DNA of 43,688 nt. Origin: Trichinella spiralis. Taxonomy: Eukaryota; Nematoda; Enoplea; Trichinellida; Trichinellidae. Every line of letters begins with the position of its first letter. Position 1 is the stretch's first letter. Positions 11,247-20,234 of the stretch are shown here, in pieces. Location: the NCBI GenBank assembly GCA_000181795.3, contig CM012955.1, positions 6,430,009 to 6,473,696 of the forward strand, given 5' to 3'. The translations under genes were made by a program, and so were the position numbers. The notes below the pieces were generated by a model that saw nothing but the letters and a program-made list of their open reading frames with translations, ran no database searches and was not told where the DNA came from.

Positions 11247-11348
11247 AGAGTTTAATGTACTTTAAACGTTTTTTGTTTTAAATTTGATCAATGAAGCTTT
11301 TTGTTTAAATTTACCTCCAATGTTTATATATTTTAAATTTACTCTAAA

Positions 11349-12233
11349 TTAACCCTTTGATGAATTGTTGGGGTGTAGCACACCCCAGGCGGTTTTGTTT
11401 TCGATGCAGTTTGTCAATTTTTATTTTTATAGTCTGAAGCTTTGTGACCTCTCTTTTGAAACAATAAGATATGTTTTGAAAAGAAATGCAATACTGCAGA
11501 TATTTTTGTTCGGTCTATGGAACATCGTAAATTTGAAAAATACATTGCTGGATTCTTGGGGTGTGGCATATCTCACTTTACAATGACACGTGTAAAAAGC
11601 TTGAATTATGTTCAATTATTATGAAAATTGTTTTATAATAAACGTAGATCAACAGATTTATTAAGCCAATTTTGTCGGATTTTCAGCTAGAAGAGACTTA
11701 AAATTTTTTCAAATAATGAAATTTTAATCAAAATACATAAAAATAAATAAATAATACACACTGAAATCCAAAAAATGTGGAATATTGATTTCCTGCTCAA
11801 CACTTTTCCATTTGTTTACGTTAAAACTATAGAAAGGGTTTAGAATAGCGTAGTCGTTTTGCAACTAAAAAAATGACTATAAACCTGAGTTTTGCATCAA
11901 AATGTGCAGAATAACACGTTACACTCAAGTCTGTAATTTGTTTTACGAATTTTACAAAACTAAGTCGACACGAAGAAAAAAACTGAAAAAATGACGATTT
12001 TTTAACGTTAATTTTGTTGCATTTTTTGCCATATATATATTTTTGCCATATTTAGCCATATATATATACATTTTTGCCATGTACAGCATTCTTCGTACTA
12101 TCAAATAAAACAAAAATCATAAAAATTGAACATACTTCCAGCTTTTTACACGTGTTTTTCTAAAGTAGGGTGTATTACACCCCAACCCACCTCCAACAAC
12201 GTACCTAACGCCAACAATCCATCAAAAGGTTTA
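11349..12233. mobile_element. piggyBac-type fold-back MITE (TTAA-flanked, about 885 bp)
   Basis: Seen: TTAA (11,349-11,352) is followed by CCCTTTGATGAATTGTTGG. The other end is the inverted CCTTTTGATGGATTGTTGG (12,211-12,229, reverse complement) followed by TTTA, one change from TTAA; 17 of 19 terminal bases agree. Each end holds a hairpin: GGGGTGT-AGC-ACACCCC at 11,370-11,386 and GGGTGT-ATT-ACACCC at about 12,168-12,183. A second inverted pair lies further in: ACACGTGTAAAAAGC at 11,586-11,600 and its complement at 12,141-12,155, with about 20 more matching bases. No transposase is encoded. The TTAA site and the terminal inverted repeats point to mobilisation by a piggyBac transposase. Its terminal sequence differs from the 4929-6771 element, so a different source is implied. 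Confidence 0.8.
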
Positions 12234-12392
12234 GTTGCCGTTCCTTTACAATTTCCATTTGCAACCTTTGAACTTGTATTTCAATGATAAAGAAAAGTTG
12301 AATATTGGAGATCAAAAGCAGCGCTCATGATTTAGCTGATCTGCTGCATTTTCTACCCAACAACAGAACGCTAAATAAAATTGGTTTTCCGT

Positions 12393-12500
12393 TTAAGTTT
12401 GCTCCATCACGGGTGCCTATTATCCTTCTCATCTCAGCTCCAATTTGCATATGCTCTGCGATCATATAATAATCATTGCTGATTATCCACATTGGCCAGC
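12393..12500 (+). repeat. Fragment of the 2 kb repeat
   Basis: About 110 bp resembles 6936-7040 and 21,008-21,115: a run with ttgctccatcacgggtg, tattatccttctc, and ataataatcattgctgatta in the same order and orientation. It abuts dispersed repeat copy B, so the two families are joined here. Confidence 0.5.
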
Positions 12501-12524
12501 ATAAAAAGCTTTGCTTACTTTCAA

Positions 12525-13260
12525 AAAGAAAGAAACTTTGTAAAGATTAAAATGTTCTGATTAGAAACAAGAAAGATTTTTTTTACAAAATCTATATATT
12601 TAAGTAAATTTGTTTCTTTTTATTATTAACATGAAATTTCAGATGTATACCTTTTAACTCAAGCTAATTATTCGATATTCCTTTGAACAGTTCCTTGAAG
12701 ATTGATGTGCATAACTCTGGAACCGCCTTCCTACTGGTTGTTTTGCATTACACTTTATTGTTTGCTTTTTTTCCTTTTTCGCCTTTTGTTACTATCTATC
12801 GTTTACTGCTGATGTGTTGTTGAATAGTGAAAAATGAAAATTATTATTCTACTTATTCCGCTGCATTTGTTGAGCTGTTGCCATCTCATCTGTTACAACT
12901 TCATTATGGTACAACAGTAAAATACAGAATAATGATAAATATTGTTTTTGAAAATACTGATTACTGAGAAGTATGAGCTTCACAGCAAGTAATATATTAA
13001 AAAAGCAAAATTTCCATGAATGAGAACAATTCGTAAATTTTGATGAAAATTAATTTAATAAAATAATAAACTCTGAAAATAATGAAAAGTTACACTACTG
13101 AAGTTACGTCACTAATATTAAAGTTACGTAATGGTAAATGGAAATATTTGGACCAATCATGAAATAAAAAAGCTAATCAAAACAGAAAAATTTGAATCAA
13201 TGAACAGTTAGATAACAAAAACCAATCTGACTACGTCATAAATGTCCAATGAGAAGCCGA
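12525..13260. repeat. Dispersed repeat, copy B
   Basis: Same orientation as copy A (about 230-1440), with the shared attaaagttacgtaatggtaa and gaatcaatgaacagttagat blocks. It ends within a few bases of the cyclin L stop codon, so the 3' UTR and polyadenylation region of cyclin L must lie in repeat-derived DNA. Confidence 0.6.
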
Positions 13261-13262
13261 CT

Positions 13263-16200
13263 TCAACAACCAGTAAGAAAACGCGGTGACAATTTTTCCC
13301 GAAATCCAGCATCCCAATGACGATGACGTCTGTGACGAGATCGATGACGACGACGATGTCTTGATCGGCTGCGACTGCGGCTTCCACTATGATGAGATCT
13401 TGAACGGTGGTGCACTCGACGAGATTTGGACTTTTCACCCTTTTCGCCATGACCATTCCTCCTTGAATAGGACGAATATTTTTCTTCCTCTCCTGTATTT
13501 CTTCTCCTACGTGCAGTAGATTTGACAATTTTCTCTGCAAATGCATGCAACAATAATAGAATTCAAACAAACGGAAAACTCAATTAACTTACTGCTTTCA
13601 AAATTATCAACAGCTGCTTCTTGATCAACAGTTTGCTTTAATTTCAATTCGTCGACCACGGTCGCGTCCACTACATTAGCAACATTTGCTAATTTCATTT
13701 CTCGCAGCTGACGCAATCGATCCAAAATCTCTTCCGCTTCTGCCCAGTCCATCTGTTCAGTCAGAAAAAAACAAGCAAACAATCAAACATTGAACTGCAA
13801 AACCAATAGTCATACATATTTTTGCCTGTACAAGCCCAAAATGCGAAAACAAATATCGTAAATTTCTCGATCCGATGCATTAAATAATCGCCACCAAGGC
13901 TTCTCCAACGGCATTGGAATTGAGTACGCACGTGCCGCCATGTAAACACAAGCACAAGCGATTGTTTCCGGTGCGTAACGCAAAAACACGTCCGATCGTA
14001 GACTGTCGTTCATAAAGTTCCTGAATAATCCAATAAATAATCAATCAACCAAGTCAAATTGCATATATGATAATTATTCAAGTATAAAAATTCCATTAAT
14101 TAAAAATACAAAAAAAAATATCTGCAAATGTTCCTGAAAATATAAATTCAACAAACAGTGCAAACAATAACGTAAACGTAACTTAACTTGAAATATTAAC
14201 TCAACAAAAAATGAATAAATCATACCATGCTTTCTGCAGCACAGACAAGTTGTCCAAAGTGTTCAACGCTTTCAAAAAGACATAAATCAGCTTAAACACA
14301 TTTTAAACAGTTCACAATAAACATTATTTATAATGCGTAAATCAACAAATTTCTTTTACCTTGTGAGGATGCTTCACATGGACACAAAATCCAAGTTCCT
14401 TCAAAATCCGACGTTCTGCTTTGATTACTTCATTTTTCAGAAAAACATAACGATGATCTAAAGCGCACGGCAAAATCCTACAAAAAAGTTTCACAAATAC
14501 CACGACAAAACAAGTTAAAAGCATTAATAACACGTTGAAGCACAAAATGGCACTTAAAACTGATGGCAATACTGCACATTAAATCACATCCTACTTCCGT
14601 TGACAATTCTAAAAATCATGAATAAATATAAAAAATTTTGAAATCTAACAACCATTAAAAATAATAATCGTATAAAAGATGTCCAAAAGTTCCGGCTGGT
14701 AAAACTTTTGTCTTAATCATTTTCTGGCAATTCTGAGCTTACCAAAATTTTGCTGAAGTAACCATGCATAGTTGTCATCACTGTCAAAATGCCAACGTGA
14801 AACTTCAATCTTGCGAAGGAAGCGATTCAATTAGTGTCGATCAAAGATGCTCTTTCATTCCAAAAGACTTCAAAACAAACATTTTTGAAAGTTTTGTAAA
14901 ATCTCAAACGTTTACAGCTAATTACGGAACAATTGAAAACAAAAATGTAACTTTAAATTTAATCAATCTTAAATGATCGTGTCAATTTGTCAGTTAAGGC
15001 TAAAAGCAATGAAAATACAAAACATTTAAAAACTATAAAAAACATTACTTGAAATAAAAACACTATTAAAATTCAAAAATGAATAAAAATAAAACCTTGA
15101 TTTCCAAATATTAATTTTCTAAAAATAAAACAAAAAAAGCAAAATACATTCGAATTGATTCAAGCTAATAAAAAAACTACCATAAATTTCCAAAATTCCA
15201 CGTCAATATGTGTAGGCTATAAAAAAATTATTAAAACGTCAAACGGAAGTAAAATGCGATAAAACGTACAGCATACGAACCATCAGCTCTGGTTCTATAA
15301 AACGTTTTGTGTTTAAAAATTTCCTAATAATTAATCAGGCCGGTCTGTAACTGCACCAGCCGTGTGTATGTGTGGTCGCACAGGTTGAAAGTACAGCCGA
15401 TCACATCATGCGGACACACCGCGTTGCTGATGTACATGCGGATAGTCCGAACAATTGGACATGCTTGACAGCCGCGCCGAACACTTCTAGCGGCTAGAGA
15501 ACAAAAATTACATTACTCAGTGCTTCAACATACCTTAGATTGCTATGGATATTGAATAATTACAGCAATGCTAAAAGCAACAATGATATCGCAAATCAAC
15601 TATTCGATTCATAGAGATAATCACGCAGACTGACAAGTTTCTTTATTTCCAAGAGACCAGAAAATCACTAATCAAGAAATGAGAAATCTCATCGCTTACC
15701 TAACTTCATTCACACTAATGCAGGAAACTAAACTCAATTCTTTACCATATCAAAAGGACATGTTAATTAGTAATAATCGAGTGCAAACCATTCCAACACC
15801 CTCATATGATTAATTCAACCAAAATACATCAAAATAGATACTTATTTATGCACGGAATAAAGAACTCAACACGACAGCACTTATTATGCAGATATTTAAG
15901 AAAACTAAAAAATAAAAAAATTTTGGACGCAACAAACAAAAAGTCATCATACAGGGAAAAATTGACCCAACAAAAAACTAAAACAATTCCTTGAGGCTCA
16001 AATATGAAGGCAGATGAGAAATAAATAAGTTCATCAACAAAAAAGAAAAGAACTCACTTGTTTTCCGATAGTAATCCTTGTTTAATCATACGTCGCTGCT
16101 TCAACTGATGAAACACATTGATTACATCACGGATACGACGAGGAGATTCTTCAATTTTGCTCGCCAGATAAATACATGCCATACAAACGTACTTGAACAA

Positions 16201-16614
16201 ATAAAAACAATAAAACATAAAACAATAAACGTAACATAAATGCTCACATCAAAAGTACACCGAAGAAAGGAACGGGCATAAAAGAATCTGTGAAAAATAA
16301 TCTGACCCGTAGCTGCAGCCACCTAAAAGCAATATTTGAGAAGGCAAAAAAAACACTTACTGAAATCTCACCTGAGGTAAACGTAAAAGAATTGAAGCAC
16401 GTTGGATGAGGTCGCAGCCACAGAAACGAATAGCACGTTCCGTTTCATAGTCCATTCCGTCGGCTAACGATGGCGGATTGCTAAGAATTTCCGCAGGAAG
16501 AATTGGATTTTCCAACGTGATCGACACGCCTGAGTACAGCCTGGGAAGATTGAAATACGCTGCACTTACTTCCTTATCCGTATAATCATATGCGACTGCA
16601 CTTTGTTTAGACAT
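13263..16614 (-). CDS. CCNL1: Cyclin L (RS-domain transcription/splicing cyclin), 8 coding exons, 423 aa
   Basis: Cyclin L is the regulatory partner of CDK11 (and CDK12/13-like kinases) and acts in nuclear speckles in pre-mRNA splicing and RNA polymerase II transcription. Exons (minus): 16,372-16,614; 16,248-16,322; 16,058-16,191; 14,360-14,477; 14,226-14,290; 13,816-14,020; 13,593-13,752; 13,263-13,534. All junctions are GT-AG and in phase. Family landmarks in order: [113 protein letters not shown], then an Arg/Ser/His-rich tail (about residues 335-405) ending [18 protein letters not shown]. The start is ATG 16,612-16,614; an acceptor-like gtatcag lies 6 nt upstream. The protein is somewhat shorter than vertebrate cyclin L1 because the RS tail is short. 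Intron 3 (14,478-16,057) is unusually long. The symbol follows the animal family; orthology to one vertebrate paralogue is not implied. Confidence 0.93.
15324..15486 (-). other. Candidate alternative terminal exon of cyclin L, or nested small Cys-rich gene
   Basis: Inside the long third intron of cyclin L lies a GC-rich island (more than half G+C in roughly 30% surroundings), open on the minus strand, that encodes [20 protein letters not shown] followed by [19 protein letters not shown] and ends [10 protein letters not shown] before a TAG stop at 15,324. It has six cysteines. An acceptor (gccgctag) at 15,487-15,488 would join cyclin L exon 3 in the correct phase, giving a truncated cyclin L with a 54-residue new tail. 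Alternatively, an acceptor 7 nt upstream would join a mini-exon starting ATG AAG TTA at 15,700-15,709 (followed by GTAAGC), also in frame, making a separate 60-residue protein with a basic start ([12 protein letters not shown]). Family unknown. The composition contrast is the strongest evidence; expression is unproven. Confidence 0.35.
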
Positions 16615-17400
16615 CGTCAACTGATACCACTTACAACGAACAAGGAACTGAACAACAAACCTACAGTAAGCATGTTAACCTACTTATTTATAATTACTGT
16701 AAAATAATTACTGATAGAATTCTAACAATATAGATTATTTTGAGCAGTTAATTATAAACTTTCACATTTTATATAAAATAATTATTTAATTTAAAATAAT
16801 ATTTTCTGAATTATTTATTCTTTACAAATGGAGTAATTTAAGTATTATTATCGCAAGGCAAACAGAAAATGGCTTTGTAAATTTGTAAACTGTAAGCAGT
16901 AACAGAAAAAAGAACTGTTGATCCATTTAAAAACAATAAAATTTTACAAAATACAACTACTCAAATGCATATTTGAGTACAGTTATAAGAATGATGTTTG
17001 TTCCGCCAATTCTTGAGGAACAACCTTCTGATGTTCAGGTAATAGACTGTATGCATGGATGATCGCGGCTACTCAAGTTCTGGCGAGAGTGCCAACCAGG
17101 GAAACACAAATGCTCCGTAAATAGATTTATTTCTTAAGTTCACAACTCCACCAACAACACCAGATACAAGCACAGCATGCTATGGGCTATTGCACTTTCT
17201 CCCTACGAACTACATTGAAATCATTTTACACTGCATTGCTGCGCCCATTCATATAGGTCGAGGAGGCCCGTCCAAGGTCGAATCTTGACTGTGCATCAGG
17301 TGGTTTGCGCAACACAGCAAAGCCCGATACTCTGTTAAAAGAACAGAAAATCACACAACACGACAGGCAACATGAAGCCCCCATTTCTGCCCTTCAATAT
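16615..17400. other. Upstream region of cyclin L, no gene seen
   Basis: The first 400 bp is AT-rich and probably holds the cyclin L promoter; no clear TATA box was picked out. From about 17,030 the G+C rises without a convincing frame. A tRNA-like T-arm (CCAAG-GTCGAAT-CTTGA, about 17,271-17,287) stands alone with no matching tRNA body. Confidence 0.4.
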
Positions 17401-17407
17401 AGACAGT

Positions 17408-17739
17408 TGTGGAGGAACAGGCATCTATGATCCATGAGTTGGGACCGTGGTTCTGAAACAGCCGTGCGCCAGACGATCGACAGAAGAACAATTGGAGCAG
17501 ATTTATGACATATACGTATCGCGCGGCTGGGTCTCCCTGGCTCTATATAAATTAGCCAACATCGAAAAAAAGTAGTGGTCAACAGAAGCTGAAGAGAGCG
17601 TAGTGGAGGACTTTTCGAAAGAACCAACGAAGATTTTAACGAAGAGACTGCATTTTTTACCTTTGTTTGTTCATCCTCGATAACCGTAATTGTTTGCATA
17701 CGGCTATTACCGACGCTGGACTGTTTACCGTAGAAAGTA
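17408..17739 (+). mobile_element. Possible solo LTR-type fossil
   Basis: A GC-richer block of about 330 bp starts TGTGGAGG, contains a TATA-like ctctatataaatta near 17,540, and is flanked by a 5-base direct repeat (acagt at 17,403-17,407 and 17,740-17,744). Size, promoter position and flanking duplication fit a solo LTR, but the terminal dinucleotides are not the usual TG...CA, and raised G+C extends past both borders. No internal retroelement region is present. Family undetermined. Confidence 0.3.
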
Positions 17740-18083
17740 ACAGTTCAGTGAAACGCGCAAATTTCGCCAACGTTGAATCTAGCGCGAAGACCTACAGTCA
17801 GCTACTGAACCTGACAGTCGGAATTGCAAGCACTCTGCTGCTACAATTATCATTATATTAAGGCTCAACTGCTCCACGTATGTTTGCATTTGCGAGGTAA
17901 ATTTTAAATTTAAGCAAAAATGGCAAAGCCATGTCATTAGCAAATTGAAATATTTCAGAAATATGCTTCAATTACACAAATTCTCTAGCCATTTAGAATG
18001 AAGCGATTCAACAAGCCCTCGAAAATCCAACTTTGCTTGGATGATTCTGATTGAACAGGAACAACATTTACTGCACTTTCTTC

Positions 18084-18502
18084 TGTAACGACCCGCTCTC
18101 CCGGGCGGGCTCATTCCTCGCCTCATAAGGGTTGCTGCCACAGTCATCACCGAATGACGACGCGCCGGTGTTGACCTGTGGGTTCATCTCCGCGTCTATA
18201 TCGTCCGTCCGGTTACTACCGGCCCTGCCGTCCCTTTTCCCTAATTCACGCTTTGTTGGAAACATTCTCGCACTCAAAGCACAGATCAAGAATACAGTAT
18301 TTATTCGCAATAACAACAACGACCACCACCGTATTTAGCAAACGCCAGACACCAGACTCTCGCTGCTAATAATAATCCGTTCCACCGTACTCCTTCCTGA
18401 TCTTCAAGTACCGGTCGGCTTACGGTAGCTTCGTTCTTCTTCCTCCTCTTCGTTATTTAGAGAAGCACAGCAGTTGTTAGTTGTCAGCCTGCGTCTGCTA
18501 CA
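18084..18502 (+). mobile_element. Probable solo LTR of an LTR retrotransposon (fossil)
   Basis: A GC-rich block in AT-rich surroundings begins TGTAACGACCCGC and ends TCTGCTACA, so it has TGT...ACA ends. A 4-base direct repeat, cttc, lies immediately outside both ends (18,080-18,083 and 18,503-18,506). It contains a polyadenylation-like tatttatt near 18,300. No internal coding region adjoins it, so it reads as a solo LTR left by recombination. GC-rich sequence continues to about 18,600, so the right border could lie further out. Family (Ty3/gypsy-like or BEL/Pao-like) cannot be settled from one LTR. Confidence 0.45.
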
Positions 18503-18650
18503 CTTCATTCTGCTACTCGCTATGCTGCTGAACGGCCGTCGTGGTGATGTTGCTCTAACTTTATCACTCTGCTCTGTGGCGTCTGCTTCTGGGACTGTCT
18601 TTTATTGATCGACATAATTTAATTATTCCAAAGCCATGAAACGAAAAGAA

Positions 18651-18914
18651 CTACAGTCTATTGCTGATCTTCAGAAGCAGTACGCAAGATATTGTAAACT
18701 TCCTTTCTCCTGCTTGCCGCAAGTGGTTCTGTAGTCCAGGTAGTACCATTTCTGGATACACAACGACTGCCAGTATGGGAAGTTTCTCCGCCTGATTCGT
18801 CCGAACTACTGTCACAAAATCATACAGTATGATGTCTTCATCATCTGATATTATCTCTGTTTCAAACTCTGACAAAAAATCGTAGACATTCAAGACTGAA
18901 ATGTCTGTTAACAA
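18651..18914 (-). other. Open 87-codon frame, unrecognised
   Basis: The frame encodes an acidic start (FLSEFETEIISDDEDIILYD) followed by a hydrophobic stretch (LPILAVVVYPEMVL). No family is recognised and no flanking exons were identified. It lies between the LTR-type fossil and copy c of the 2 kb repeat, so it may be transposon-derived. It could equally be a chance open frame. Confidence 0.2.
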
Positions 18915-18999
18915 CAGAACTTTTTGTGATTGTCTGCTCGCTGAAGAGTTGCATGCGATTGATCAATAATTGGATAATGTGAAAAGCAAATAAAAATAT

Positions 19000-19400
19000 G
19001 TTTACTGTCTTTTGCAACTTTCGTCTCCATTTGTCTTTGTATCAGCAGTTGAAGATCAACTTGTGATATTCTTTGTGGCACCAATGCCTTTGTTGATTTT
19101 GAAAGAAGAAAATTGATCACGCACAAATGCTAACATCAAAGTATGGAATATCCACTGCGAAGTGAATTTGAAGCCGTTTTAACAGCTTTTCTGCTTCGTG
19201 TTATCCATTCCTTTCTTTCCGCTTTCAAAAGCTTTACTTTTTCCTATCTGAGTGCGTAAATACTGTTTCAGAGTGTCAACAAACAGTTGTTTCCGCCCGT
19301 CAGATAAATTACGTTTTACTTAGCAATTATATAAGATTTATGCATGAAATGCTTTTCTGTTTGTCAGAAATTGTTCTGATGAGTAGCTGTTGAAAATATC
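19000..19400 (+). repeat. 2 kb dispersed repeat, partial copy c
   Basis: Aligns with 4310-4690 and, in part, with 20,290-20,540. It shares tgatattctttgtggcacca with the 20.3 kb copy at 20,320. It keeps a stretch (about 19,118-19,215) that is present at 4.4 kb but deleted at 20.3 kb, so the three copies have independent deletions. It stops near 19,400. Confidence 0.6.
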
Positions 19401-20234
19401 TGACGGCAAACAGCGTCAAGCAAACAAAAATACTTATAACAGTTTATTATACCAGGAAGTAACAACTAATACACGAGAAATGAGACAGACTGAAAGTATA
19501 CGAGTGACCTTCAGGCATGAAGTCTCTAGTTCGTAGTAACGTCGCATGCTCGTTAGTCGCTCTTATATATGTGATCAATTACTAGTTACTCTATGCAAAT
19601 AATGAACGACTCAATATTTGCATAGCGTTTAGAGGAGATCCGTAGGCTCTATTTCAACAGTAGCTAAAGGTGATTTTAATACAATGGGAAAATCAACTAG
19701 TGATAAATTGTCCCCAGCTGCAGTTTTGAGTTAAAACTAGGACTGGCGAATGGTAAATGGGCTATAGTCTGGGCTGTTTTGTGAAAACGGCGAAAAACGT
19801 TTTTCAAAATGTTTTTCTTTTTGATTGTTGCATTTTCATATTGACAAAGTTTTCCCAAATATGGGGCGCTTCATTATTAAATTCCCTTATATGGACATAA
19901 ATAATCACATTTCCCAATTATTATAACACTGTTTTTGTTTTATAACGGAACTACATCATTATTACTTTTATCATCTAAAAAATCTCAAAGAAATGATGGG
20001 GAAAAGAGCGCAAGGAAATTCACGCTAAACACACAGCTGTTTGAAAATTTTTTAGAATGGAACTTAAAAATGACTAAAAAATGGACTGTATGAGTTAGTT
20101 ATCTGTAGATAATTCAAAACCAATTTATGAAATAGAATTCAATTTTATTCAGTTGGAGAAAAAAGCGATAGTGAGTAAGCGGCTAAGGAGCAGTCAAGAG
20201 TTGGATTAGATAGCTTATATCTCGAAATAACTCT
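19401..20234. other. Unannotated spacer
   Basis: No gene, RNA or repeat partner was recognised in this stretch. Confidence 0.45.

Noticed and set aside
14764-14976. Plus-strand 70-codon frame with [14 protein letters not shown] inside cyclin L intron 3
   Set aside because: AT-rich, with no partner exons or promoter and on the opposite strand to the supported gene. The CxxC pattern alone is not evidence.
17235-17290. Possible tRNA gene around CCAAG-GTCGAAT-CTTGA
   Set aside because: Only a T-arm-like hairpin is present. The A-box-like stretch is too close to it, and no acceptor or anticodon arm can be drawn.
18068-18319. 83-codon minus-strand frame with RMFPTKRELGKRDGRAGSN
   Set aside because: It lies wholly within the LTR-type fossil and in GC-rich sequence; overlapping frames on the other strand are equally open. 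Not treated as a gene.
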